From Clostridium sp. CAG:594 (GTDB lineage Bacteria; Bacillota_I; Bacilli_A; RF39; UBA660), in the NCBI GenBank assembly GCA_000434835.1, contig FR881474.1, forward strand, positions 53,803 through 83,764: 29,962 nt of DNA. The letters run 5' to 3'. The translations under genes and the position numbers were made by a program. This document shows positions 20,911-29,016 of this stretch, one piece after another (the stretch's first letter is position 1; each line of letters begins with the position of its first letter). The notes under the pieces are model-generated. The model saw only the letters and a program-made list of their open reading frames with translations. It was not told the origin of the DNA and did no database searches.

Positions 20911-23134
20911 CGAAATAATCATGGAATTAGGAATAACAAATAACGAAACCTTAGATTCATTAGTGGATAAAATTGATGAAGCTGTAAAAGAAGGTAAAAT
21001 TTCAAGAAGTGAAGGAGATAGTTTCTTTGAAATGATATCAACTAGCCGTAATTTAGCTAATCAAGAGGAAATTGAAAGATTAACAAGTGAAAATGTAAAA
21101 TTACAAAGTGCTAAAAATGAAAACATACTAAGAAAAGAAGAACTTATTAAACAAGGTGCTAATCTTGATAATTTAGCTGGATTTGATGAAGCAATTAGGC
21201 AAATTGATGCTCAAATAAGGACTAATATGACTCAAATTGAAAGCTTAAAGAATAATAAAAATAATGATGTAGTTCAAAATACTCCTGATGGTAGTGAAAT
21301 TGATCATCCAGAAAACATATCTGATGAAGAAACTTTAAACACCGTTGACCCAGAAACATATAGTATGCCTGATTTTGAAGCTAATGAACAAAGAAGAAGA
21401 GAAATTGAAAGGTTAAGAAGAAATAAAGATGCTAGTACTAATTTTGTGCCTGTTAAATCTGATCTAGTAAAAAAAGCAAATGAGGCTGTATCTAATTTGA
21501 AAGACATGGCAAAAAGTTATGCGCAAACAGAATCTAATTATGCTAAGTTAAGACATGATATAATAAGAGAAAAAAATGAAAAAGTAAAATTTAATGATCA
21601 GTTAATTGAAGATGCCAAAGTAAGCATGGAAAACGAAATAGAAAACATAAGAAGAAATCCTAATTTAACTGAAGAAGAAAAAGATAGCTTAATTTCAGAA
21701 AGACAAAAAGAGGCATCAGATGCGATAGAGGATTTGAGTACTTATACTGATATGACTGATAAAGAACTAGATGATTCTATCAATAAAGAGTTTGAAGCAA
21801 TTGACGATGCAATTGCAAAAGATAAAAAGGCTCAAGTAAAAGTTATGACTCATTATATGAAACTAAGAGTTGACTTAATTGGTAGATATTATTCAAAAGG
21901 TTCTTCTGCTAAGGAGGCATATGAAGCTCTAAAGGTTTTAGCACAAATAGAATTAGAGGATAAGGAATTACAAAGAATTTTAAGAGTTGCCTTTGATGAA
22001 GCGTTGATGAGAAATAAAGAAATGCATAAAATATATATTTCTTATTCTGAAAAAGCTTCTTATGATGAGCAAGTAAAAAATGATTCTATTGATGATTTGA
22101 CAGGTGTTGATTTAATTGATGAATATTTAAATCAAGCTGAAAAAAATTATGATAGGAATGCTCTTGATAAGGCTTGTGATCTTATTAATAAAATGCCAGA
22201 GGGTGATGAAAAAAATGATTTGCAAGCAAGAGCAGCAGAAATCGACCAAAAGATAAAAGAACACGAGAAGAATAGTGAAAAAGATGATAAAGATGAAAAT
22301 TTAGAGGTTCCTGAAACTCCTGTTATAATAGAAAATGCACCTAAGAAAACTTGGAAAACTTGGGCTATGTTAGCAGCAGGAATTGGTGTTGGTGCAGCCG
22401 TATTCTTCACATGTGGAACTGTTGGAGTGTCTGTTTTAGCAATATCAGGTGGTATCGCTAAAAGACTAATTACTAAGAGAAGAAAAAAATTAGAAGCACA
22501 AAGGTTAAGTGGTGAATTACCAGTAGAAGAAGTAACGGAACCAGAGCCTGGAATAAAAGGTAAGATAGAGCAATTAAAGAAATACTTTAAGTCGGAAGAA
22601 TTTTGCAGAGATGCTACTTGGTTTTTAAATGGTGCAATTTATACAGGTCTAGGACTTAATGTTGCAAGTTCTATATACAATTTGGCACAGGCTAAATTAG
22701 GAGCAGCTGACCCTGTAACAACTACCATAAAACCACATGGGGATCCTACGATACCAGAACCTTCACAAGTTACACCAACAAAAGTTGTTCAAGATCCAAC
22801 ATCAGGAATAAAGATAGGTGGTAATGTAGGTGATTACAATGTATCCGTAGGACATGATACGGCAAGTTGGGCTACCGGTGGTACTCATACCGAAAACTTA
22901 ATTTCTAAATACGTTAATGGAGATTCTATATTTAAATCATTTAGAGTTGTTAATCCGGATGGTTCTTTAGGACAAGCTATTAATACTAATGGTCTATCAA
23001 TTACAGATTTTTGTAATCAAACAGGTGTTGATCCAAGTCAAATAGCGGTTGATGTAGCAAATAAAAATGGAGCGTCTCAAGCTTGGGTATCTGTTGAAGA
23101 ATTATTAAAAGGTGTTGGAGGTAAGTCATTATGA
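20891..23134 (+). CDS. Large coiled-coil protein with central membrane hairpin, unknown function
   Basis: 747 residues from ATG 20891, 6 nt after AGAGGTG. About 1-475 is highly charged and helical, with long coiled-coil stretches (e.g. RANEIIMELGI, EEIERLTSENVKLQ, NEQRRREIERLRRNK). Two hydrophobic segments follow (about 491-524, WAMLAAGIGVGAAVFFTCGT, and about 574-600, WFLNGAIYTGLGLNVASSIY). A proline/threonine-rich linker leads to a C-terminal domain of about 110 residues (VGDYNVSVGHDTASW, FRVVNPDGSLG, ITDFCNQTGVDPSQIA). If both hydrophobic segments span the membrane, both ends lie on the same side. The region around 300-450 resembles the protein at 23509 (see findings). Its TGA stop is followed at once by TAG and overlaps the next start. 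Confidence 0.7.
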   Translation: MTTDRANEIIMELGITNNETLDSLVDKIDEAVKEGKISRSEGDSFFEMISTSRNLANQEEIERLTSENVKLQSAKNENILRKEELIKQGANLDNLAGFDEAIRQIDAQIRTNMTQIESLKNNKNNDVVQNTPDGSEIDHPENISDEETLNTVDPETYSMPDFEANEQRRREIERLRRNKDASTNFVPVKSDLVKKANEAVSNLKDMAKSYAQTESNYAKLRHDIIREKNEKVKFNDQLIEDAKVSMENEIENIRRNPNLTEEEKDSLISERQKEASDAIEDLSTYTDMTDKELDDSINKEFEAIDDAIAKDKKAQVKVMTHYMKLRVDLIGRYYSKGSSAKEAYEALKVLAQIELEDKELQRILRVAFDEALMRNKEMHKIYISYSEKASYDEQVKNDSIDDLTGVDLIDEYLNQAEKNYDRNALDKACDLINKMPEGDEKNDLQARAAEIDQKIKEHEKNSEKDDKDENLEVPETPVIIENAPKKTWKTWAMLAAGIGVGAAVFFTCGTVGVSVLAISGGIAKRLITKRRKKLEAQRLSGELPVEEVTEPEPGIKGKIEQLKKYFKSEEFCRDATWFLNGAIYTGLGLNVASSIYNLAQAKLGAADPVTTTIKPHGDPTIPEPSQVTPTKVVQDPTSGIKIGGNVGDYNVSVGHDTASWATGGTHTENLISKYVNGDSIFKSFRVVNPDGSLGQAINTNGLSITDFCNQTGVDPSQIAVDVANKNGASQAWVSVEELLKGVGGKSL

Positions 23135-23376
23135 TAGATAAGATAGTTAAGTTACCAGATAATTTAGAATATTATGTATTAGATGAAGTTGTTTATAATA
23201 GAAAAATTTACTTTTTCCTAATACAAGTTTCTAATTTGGATGACATTGTATCTAATAAGTGTGTAGTTTGTGAAGGAAAAGTATTAGGTAATAGTTTATC
23301 TTTAAATAACATAGAGGATGTAAAACTACAAGAAGAAGTAAATAATATATTTATATCAAGAATGTATAATAAGTAG
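23131..23376 (+). CDS. Small DUF1292-like protein (paralogue 2)
   Basis: 81 residues; the ATG overlaps the TGA of the previous gene (ATGA), so translation is coupled, helped by a GGAGGTAAG site. VKLPDNLEYYVLDEVVYNRK, then IYFFLIQVSNLDD and LQEEVNNIF, parallels the protein at 20617. It has no membrane segment or catalytic motif. It is the last gene of the 19230-23376 run and is followed by a terminator. Confidence 0.65.
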   Translation: MIDKIVKLPDNLEYYVLDEVVYNRKIYFFLIQVSNLDDIVSNKCVVCEGKVLGNSLSLNNIEDVKLQEEVNNIFISRMYNK

Positions 23377-23404
23377 AAAAAAGCTGCCTTAATAGCGGTT
23401 TTTT
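23377..23404 (+). terminator. Terminator after the GNAT-kinase gene run
   Basis: AAAAA-GCTGC pairs with GCGGT-TTTTT (two G-T pairs) around CTTAATA, followed by T residues. Confidence 0.75.
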
Positions 23405-23446
23405 CTTTGTTTTTGAGGCTTTTAAGTATAAAAAGGATTAAAGAAG

Positions 23447-23475
23447 TTGACAATTGATAAAAAAAGTGCTAGTAT
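23447..23475 (+). promoter_or_regulatory. Promoter of the second large helical protein
   Basis: TTGACA (23447-23452), 17-bp spacer, TAGTAT (23470-23475). Confidence 0.75.
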
Positions 23476-23508
23476 ATAGGGCATTCAAACAAAAGGGGGA
23501 GTTTTGAA

Positions 23509-25191
23509 ATGATGAATGAGAAAGAAAGAGCAAGTTATAATTTTGAAAGATTATATAATCCTTCAAAGCAAAATTTCAATCTTGTTGAAAGAAGAAATAA
23601 AAATAAAAAAGTATTAGAAAACATAATTGATAAATATAGAAATGTTGAAAAAACATATGCTGAAGAAAAAAGAAGAATCGTATTAAAAATTCAAGCAGAT
23701 GACACTATTAAAGATAAGGATAAAGCTTTAGATGATGCTTTTGAATTTGCAAATCGTGTAATAGATTTAGATAAAAAAGCCGCATTAAAAGAACTTAAGG
23801 ACACAATTAAAAAGCAAGCTAAATATTTATTGATTTTAAAGGATCCAAAGATGGTGTATGAATATTATAAACTTATTTCTGAAAATCCTTTAGAAGATGA
23901 GTATGCTTCTTTAGAAAGTGAATTATATAGAGAATTTTTAATGCGTCATCCAGCTATTGAAAATATAATAGTATCATATTCTGCTTTAGAAGATGAAAAT
24001 GGTATTACAAATGCGGACCCATCAGATGATAGAAAAGATGACCCTGCTGATAAAGAAAAGATAGAAGAAGCTAAAAAAGCAGTAGAAAAGGTAGAAAAAA
24101 GTATTGCTGAAAATAATTTTGATCCAGCTGAATTTGTTGATGCATATAATAAAGTAAATGCATTAAAAGATGGAAAAACAAAAGAAGAATTATTAAAAAG
24201 ATTAGATGCAATAACTAAAAGATTAGCTGATTGCTTAGATGTTCATTTAAAAGATATAGAAAAAGCAGTAATTAATAATATTTCTGACGTAGATAAAATT
24301 GAATCTGGAAAGATAAATTCTGTTGTAAGGTTATTTGATTTCTTAGTTAAATATGCTAGAAACTTTGATGAAATAACTTTCGGCCAAAGGGTAGAAACTG
24401 TTGTTAATAAGTATAATATGCAACAACAAAACACATACAAATTAACTAAGGAAGAAGGACCTGCTAAACAGTTTGGATTCTGGGCTAAGATGCGTCAATT
24501 ACGTCCTTTCTTAATATCAAGAAAAGATTATAGATTAAAGGTATATAAAAAGGCATTAGTAAATAGTAATAGTGCTGAAGAGAAAAAAGAAGCCATAGAA
24601 GGAATAAAACAAATAGATGTTGTAAATGGTGTTAGATTATTTATGGCAAGAAACAAATTAAATAAATTAAAAGAGAAATTACGTGTTTCTGGAACTAGCT
24701 CTTTAGATGAAGAAGAACAAAAGAAATATGATAAAGCTGTTAATACAATTTCAGCTAGAATAATTAATGAACTAGAATATTCTATGGAAGAGACTGCAGG
24801 AGATAAGATAAGAGTTAAAACTGTTATCGGTCAATTATTAGAAGTATTATCTATTTGTCCTGATAAGGTAGAGGTTAGTAATGTATTTGGTAAGGTACAA
24901 GAAGTATATAATAGAGATGATATATTTGATAAGACTTACAAATATATAAGAAAAGCATATCGCAAAGGTTCATTAACTGAACAAGAATATAAAGCTTATA
25001 CAGACGAAATTAATAACATAGCTTTATATCGTAGTAATGTTGATGATTACTATGAAGTACCATCTGTTTCTGTTAACGGAGAAGAAGAATATTCTGAGTT
25101 AGATAACGAAACTAAAAAATATTATGAAAATCCTGTTAAATATTCGGATGAAAATAAAATAGAAACTGATATTTCATACGTTAGAAAATAA
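23509..25191 (+). CDS. Large helical/coiled-coil protein, paralogue of the 20891 protein
   Basis: 560 residues; ATG 23509 or 23512 follows AAAGGGGGAG. It is charged, almost entirely helical and lacks transmembrane segments, so it is probably cytosolic. Around 95-160 it reads KKQAKYLLILKDPKMVYEYY, ENPLEDEYASLESELYREFL and RHPAIENIIVSYS. This parallels LRVDLIGRYYSKG, LAQIELEDKELQRIL and MRNKEMHKIYISYS in the 20891 protein. In both, an acidic linker and a short helical repeat follow (KVEKSIAENNFDPAEF here; QAEKNYDRNALDKA there). The C-terminal 230 residues (from KQFGFWAKMRQLRPFLISRK) are specific to this protein. The function is unknown; shared domains and location suggest it works with the upstream run. 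Confidence 0.7.
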   Translation: MMNEKERASYNFERLYNPSKQNFNLVERRNKNKKVLENIIDKYRNVEKTYAEEKRRIVLKIQADDTIKDKDKALDDAFEFANRVIDLDKKAALKELKDTIKKQAKYLLILKDPKMVYEYYKLISENPLEDEYASLESELYREFLMRHPAIENIIVSYSALEDENGITNADPSDDRKDDPADKEKIEEAKKAVEKVEKSIAENNFDPAEFVDAYNKVNALKDGKTKEELLKRLDAITKRLADCLDVHLKDIEKAVINNISDVDKIESGKINSVVRLFDFLVKYARNFDEITFGQRVETVVNKYNMQQQNTYKLTKEEGPAKQFGFWAKMRQLRPFLISRKDYRLKVYKKALVNSNSAEEKKEAIEGIKQIDVVNGVRLFMARNKLNKLKEKLRVSGTSSLDEEEQKKYDKAVNTISARIINELEYSMEETAGDKIRVKTVIGQLLEVLSICPDKVEVSNVFGKVQEVYNRDDIFDKTYKYIRKAYRKGSLTEQEYKAYTDEINNIALYRSNVDDYYEVPSVSVNGEEEYSELDNETKKYYENPVKYSDENKIETDISYVRK

Positions 25192-25219
25192 GGAAAGAAG
25201 TAAAAACTTTCCTTTTTTT
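25191..25219 (+). terminator. Terminator before truB
   Basis: AGGAAAG/CTTTCCT stem, 9-nt loop and a run of T. It starts at the last base of the stop codon. Confidence 0.88.
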
Positions 25220-25246
25220 ATGTTAAAATAGAGCTAGGTGATATAA

Positions 25247-26098
25247 ATGGACGGAATAATAGTAGTTAATAAACCAAAAGGAATAACTAGCAGGGATGTT
25301 GTAAATAAGGCATGTAAATTATTAAATACTAAAAAAATAGGTCATACGGGAACTTTAGATCCCATTGCAACGGGAGTTTTAGTGTTATGTGTGGGTAAGG
25401 CAACTAAGTTAGTGGAAGTTTTAACAAAAAATGATAAAGAGTATATTGCAACTGTTAAATTAGGTATTTTAACAGACACATTAGATACAGATGGAACTAT
25501 TATAGAAAAAAAACAAGCAAGTCTTGATAAAAATGAGCTAGAAAATGTATTAAAATCATTTATTGGTATGTATAATCAGGAAGTTCCAATTTATTCTGCA
25601 GTTAAAATAAATGGTAAAAAATTATATGAATATGCAAGAGAAAAAAAAGAAGTTATCCTTCCAAAAAGAATGGTTGAAATAAAAGATATAAAATTATTAG
25701 AATTGAATAATAATTATTATAAGTTTAAAGTATCAGTTTCTAAAGGCACATATATAAGAAGTTTAATTAAAGATATTAATAAAAAACTTGGAATACTTGG
25801 AGTAATGAGTGATTTAATAAGGACAAGACAAGGTAAGTTTTTAATAAACGATTCATATTCATTAGAAGATATGGAAAATAACAACTATAATGTTTTAACA
25901 ATAACTGATGTTTTAAAAGATGAAAATTGTGTTATAATAGATAGCACATTGTTTAAACAGGTTAAAAACGGTGCGATAATAAATAATAAATATAATACTG
26001 ATATGGTAACTTTTATATATAAAGATAACGTAGTTGCAATATATAAAACTTATGATAAAGATAAAAATAAGATGAAACCATATAAAATGTTTATATAG
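25247..26098 (+). CDS. truB: tRNA pseudouridine(55) synthase TruB
   Basis: 283 residues; the ATG follows TAGGTGAT. N-terminal MDGIIVVNKPKGITSRDVV and the catalytic motif HTGTLDPIATGVL (Asp38) identify TruB. YSAVKINGKKLYEYAREKKE and SKGTYIRSLIKDI are the substrate-binding signatures. It makes pseudouridine 55 in the T loop of nearly all elongator tRNAs and also acts as a tRNA chaperone. A TGTTAAAAT -10-like box lies between the preceding terminator and the gene, so truB has its own promoter rather than belonging to the rbfA transcript. The usual downstream partner ribF is missing. Confidence 0.96.
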   Translation: MDGIIVVNKPKGITSRDVVNKACKLLNTKKIGHTGTLDPIATGVLVLCVGKATKLVEVLTKNDKEYIATVKLGILTDTLDTDGTIIEKKQASLDKNELENVLKSFIGMYNQEVPIYSAVKINGKKLYEYAREKKEVILPKRMVEIKDIKLLELNNNYYKFKVSVSKGTYIRSLIKDINKKLGILGVMSDLIRTRQGKFLINDSYSLEDMENNNYNVLTITDVLKDENCVIIDSTLFKQVKNGAIINNKYNTDMVTFIYKDNVVAIYKTYDKDKNKMKPYKMFI

Positions 26099-26111
26099 AA
26101 AGGATAATAAA

Positions 26112-26294
26112 ATGTTTAAAGGAAAAGAAATAGTTGAAATAGGAAGATTTGTTGATGATGAAATAGTTTCGATAGAACCTGCTCAAAAAATAAATAATAA
26201 TTCAAAACTTGTTTATGAAAAAGGAAAAGGTAAAATAGATTTTGAAATAAGATTTGTCGATGAAGATGTAAAACAAAAGGAAAATCAAAAATAG
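26112..26294 (+). CDS. Small protein of unknown function between truB and rpsO
   Basis: 60 residues with an AAAGGATAA site, 13 nt after truB and so co-transcribed. It is charged, with a likely small beta fold (GKEIVEIGRFVDDEIVSIEP, then KGKGKIDFEIRFVDED) and a lysine/glutamine tail. It has no membrane segment. It stands where ribF stands in related genomes but is far too short to be the bifunctional flavokinase/FAD synthase, and I see no nucleotide-binding motif. Confidence 0.6.
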   Translation: MFKGKEIVEIGRFVDDEIVSIEPAQKINNNSKLVYEKGKGKIDFEIRFVDEDVKQKENQK

Positions 26295-26297
26295 TAC

Positions 26298-26326
26298 TTG
26301 AAAAAACATAAAAAAAATAGTATATT
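26298..26326 (+). promoter_or_regulatory. Promoter of rpsO
   Basis: TTGAAA (26298-26303), 17-bp spacer, TATATT (26321-26326). It overlaps the first bases after the small gene's stop. Confidence 0.7.
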
Positions 26327-26335
26327 ATTAGTGTT

Positions 26336-26395
26336 ACCTTATCTCGGGTGTTTGGAAAGTACTCCTAACCACATCTTAGGTATAGGCGAATAAAT
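26336..26395 (+). promoter_or_regulatory. Structured rpsO leader, probable S15 autoregulatory element
   Basis: The 5' UTR can fold into a three-way junction. The outer arms are TTAT-TCG and CGA-TAA. The first hairpin is GGGTG/TACTC (two G-T pairs) and the second is CCTAA/TTAGG with loop CCACATC. It ends just before the AAAAGGAGG ribosome-binding site of rpsO. S15 controls its own synthesis through such junction-like leaders in several bacteria. The fold was drawn by hand. Confidence 0.55.
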
Positions 26396-26416
26396 AAAAA
26401 AAGGAGGAATATACTT

Positions 26417-26683
26417 ATGTTAAAAAAAGAAGTTAAACAAGAAATTATAAAGAAGTATGCAACTCACGAAGGAGATACTGGTTCTCCAGAAGTACAAATT
26501 GCAGTTTTAACTAAAGAAATTAACGTATTAACTAATCACTTAAAGGAAAACATTCATGATTTCCATTCAAAAAGAGGATTATTAATGAAGGTTGGTAAAA
26601 GACGTAATTTACTTAATTACCTTAAGAAGACTGACATTAATAGATATCGTGAATTAATTAAGTCATTAGGATTAAGAAAGTAA
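26417..26683 (+). CDS. rpsO: 30S ribosomal protein S15
   Basis: 88 residues, full length, with an AAAAGGAGG site. The sequence contains HEGDTGSPEVQIAVLTKEIN, then LTNHLKENIHDFHSKRGLL and KRRNLLNYLKKTD. S15 is a primary 16S rRNA-binding protein that nucleates the central domain of the 30S subunit. It has its own promoter and structured leader, and a terminator separates it partly from pnp. Confidence 0.98.
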   Translation: MLKKEVKQEIIKKYATHEGDTGSPEVQIAVLTKEINVLTNHLKENIHDFHSKRGLLMKVGKRRNLLNYLKKTDINRYRELIKSLGLRK

Positions 26684-26698
26684 TTTATTTTGTAAAGT

Positions 26699-26724
26699 AG
26701 GCACTCTTTTTTGGGTGTCTTTTT
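26699..26724 (+). terminator. Terminator between rpsO and pnp
   Basis: AGGCACTC pairs with GGGTGTCT (two G-T pairs) around six T, then TTTT. No separate pnp promoter is evident in the 24 nt that follow, so read-through to pnp is likely. Confidence 0.75.
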
Positions 26725-26747
26725 ATATAGATTAAGGAGATGTAATA

Positions 26748-28937
26748 ATGGAAAAAAGAATATTTGAAACAGAATTTAGAGGTAGAAAATTAACTGTTGA
26801 AGTGGGAGAATTAGCTAAACAAGCTGATGGTGCAGTATTAGTAAGATATGGTGATACAGTAGTATTATCAACTGTATGTGTAAGTCATGATGCTAATATA
26901 TTATCAGACTTTTTCCCTTTAATGGTTTTATACCAAGAAAAGTTATATTCAGTAGGTAAAATACCTGGTGGATTTATTAAAAGAGAAGGAAGACCAACGG
27001 AGAATGCAACACTTGCAGCTAGAATGATAGATAGACCAATGCGTCCTTTATTTCCAGAAGATTTTAGAAATGAAGTACAAGTTGTAAATACCGTTTTATC
27101 AGTAGATCCTGATAATTCACCTGAGCTTACTGCAATGCTTGGATCATCTATTGCAACATCTATTAGTAAGGTTCCTTTTGATGGACCAATCGCAGGTGTT
27201 AAAGTAGGAAGAATAAATGGAGAATTTATAATTAATCCAACAGTTGAAGAGTTAGAAAAAACAGATATAGATCTTACTGTTGCAGGTACAATGGATGCAA
27301 TTAATATGGTTGAAGCAGGAGCTAAAGAAGTAAGTGAAGATGATATGCTTGAGGCATTAATGTTTGGCCATGATGCAGTAAAAGAACTAGTTAAGTTTGA
27401 AAATAAAATAATAAAAGAAATAGGTCAAGAAAAAATGGAGTATGAAGCTCTAGAAATAACAGATGAGCTTAAAGATGAGATTTTATCTCTAGCAAAAGAA
27501 CCATTAGATAGTGCAATGCGTATTAAAGATAAACTAGAAAAATATGCTGCAATAGACAAAGTAAAAGAAGACGTAGTAGCTAAATTTGAATATGAAAATG
27601 AAGATTTAGATAAGGACGCTTTAAACGAACTTTTAACAAAGGTTAAGTTATGTTTAGGAAAGATTGAATACGAAGTATTTAGAAAGATTGTTGTTAAAGA
27701 GAAAAAACGTGCAGACGGAAGAAAAATGACTGAGATAAGACCTCTTTCAACAGACATTGATTTACTTCCAAGAACGCATGGTTCTGCTTTATTTACTCGT
27801 GGTGAAACACAAAGTTTGTCAGTTGTAACATTAGGTGCACTTGGAGAACATCAAATAATAGATGGTCTTTCTCCAGAAGATCAAAAAAGATTTATGTTAC
27901 ATTATAACTTCCCACAATTTTCTGTTGGTGAAACAGGACGTTATGGTGCTCCAGGACGCCGTGAAATAGGACATGGTGCATTAGGAGAAAGAGCACTTGC
28001 TCAAGTTATGCCATCTGAAGAAGAATTTCCATATACAGTACGTGTTGTATCAGAAATATTAGAGTCAAATGGTTCATCATCACAAGCATCTATTTGTGCT
28101 GGATGTATGGCTTTAATGGCTGCTGGTGTACCAATAAAAGCTCCAGTTGCAGGTATTGCAATGGGACTTATTACAGATGGTGATGACTATACAATATTAA
28201 CTGATATTCAAGGTATGGAAGACCATTTAGGTGATATGGACTTTAAGGTTGCAGGTACAAAAGATGGTATTTGTGCACTTCAAATGGATATAAAAATAAA
28301 AGGTATTACTAAAGAAATATTAAGTAAGGCATTAGCACAAGCTAAAAAAGCAAGACTTGAAATATTAAAGGTAATAGCAAAACAAATAAAAGAACCAAGA
28401 AAAGAAGTTAGTAAGTATGCTCCTAAAACTCTTACATTTACAATTGATCCTGGAAAGATAAAAGACGTTATTGGTAAAGGCGGAGAAATGATTACAAAGA
28501 TTATTTTAGAGGCTTCAAACGTTGAGACTGTAACTGATATGAATGCTGTTAAAGTAGATATAGAAGAAGACGGAAGAGTAATTATTTATCATACTGATAG
28601 TGATATAATTAATAAAACTGCTGATATGATTAAAAACGTTATAAAGGAAGTAGAAATAGGTAAGATTTATACTGGACGTGTTGTAAAAGTAATAGAAGAA
28701 TTAGGATGCTTTGTAGAACTTTGGGAAGGATGCGAAGGATTAGTTCACATCTCTCAATTATCAGATAAGAGAGTTGCTAAGACATCTGATGTTGTAAACG
28801 TTGGAGATGAAATAATTGTTAAAGCAACAGGCTTTAAAAATGGTAAGTTAAACTTATCTAGAAAAGAAGTATTAGTAAAAGATAAGATTAAGGATGAAAA
28901 ACCATCAAAAAAGAAAGAAGAAAAGACTGAAGAGTAA
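26748..28937 (+). CDS. pnp: Polyribonucleotide nucleotidyltransferase (PNPase)
   Basis: 729 residues, full length; the ATG follows AAGGAGATG. Domains in order: first RNase PH-like domain (GRKLTVEVGELAKQADGAVL, EGRPTENATLAARMIDRPMRPLFP), an all-helical linker domain (about 235-320), second RNase PH domain with the catalytic core (RADGRKMTEIRPLS, RTHGSALFTRGETQSL, TDIQGMEDHLGDMDFKVAGT), KH domain (IDPGKIKDVIGKGGEMI) and S1 domain (GRVVKVIEELGCFVELWEG). PNPase degrades mRNA phosphorolytically from the 3' end, working as a trimer. The rpsO-pnp order is widely conserved. The C-terminal lysine/glutamate tail overlaps its own terminator. Confidence 0.98.
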   Translation: MEKRIFETEFRGRKLTVEVGELAKQADGAVLVRYGDTVVLSTVCVSHDANILSDFFPLMVLYQEKLYSVGKIPGGFIKREGRPTENATLAARMIDRPMRPLFPEDFRNEVQVVNTVLSVDPDNSPELTAMLGSSIATSISKVPFDGPIAGVKVGRINGEFIINPTVEELEKTDIDLTVAGTMDAINMVEAGAKEVSEDDMLEALMFGHDAVKELVKFENKIIKEIGQEKMEYEALEITDELKDEILSLAKEPLDSAMRIKDKLEKYAAIDKVKEDVVAKFEYENEDLDKDALNELLTKVKLCLGKIEYEVFRKIVVKEKKRADGRKMTEIRPLSTDIDLLPRTHGSALFTRGETQSLSVVTLGALGEHQIIDGLSPEDQKRFMLHYNFPQFSVGETGRYGAPGRREIGHGALGERALAQVMPSEEEFPYTVRVVSEILESNGSSSQASICAGCMALMAAGVPIKAPVAGIAMGLITDGDDYTILTDIQGMEDHLGDMDFKVAGTKDGICALQMDIKIKGITKEILSKALAQAKKARLEILKVIAKQIKEPRKEVSKYAPKTLTFTIDPGKIKDVIGKGGEMITKIILEASNVETVTDMNAVKVDIEEDGRVIIYHTDSDIINKTADMIKNVIKEVEIGKIYTGRVVKVIEELGCFVELWEGCEGLVHISQLSDKRVAKTSDVVNVGDEIIVKATGFKNGKLNLSRKEVLVKDKIKDEKPSKKKEEKTEE

Positions 28938-28951
28938 TTTCTTCTTTTTTC
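28914..28951 (+). terminator. Terminator of pnp, overlapping its coding end
   Basis: AAAGAAGAAA (28914-28923) pairs with TTTCTTCTTT (28938-28947) around the last codons of pnp, followed by T residues. Confidence 0.7.
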
Positions 28952-28960
28952 TTACATATT

Positions 28961-28989
28961 TTGACACATTTTAAACAAACCTTTATAAT
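28961..28989 (+). promoter_or_regulatory. Promoter of the two-component operon
   Basis: TTGACA (28961-28966), 17-bp spacer, TATAAT (28984-28989): a consensus sigma-A promoter. Confidence 0.9.
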
Positions 28990-29016
28990 AATATATAAAT
29001 ATTAGGAGGTATTTAT

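Noticed and set aside
20891..23134. Use of TGA as tryptophan (Mollicutes-type code)
   Set aside because: Housekeeping genes read full length with the standard code and use TGG for Trp. TGA ends the 20891 gene and the restriction endonuclease gene.
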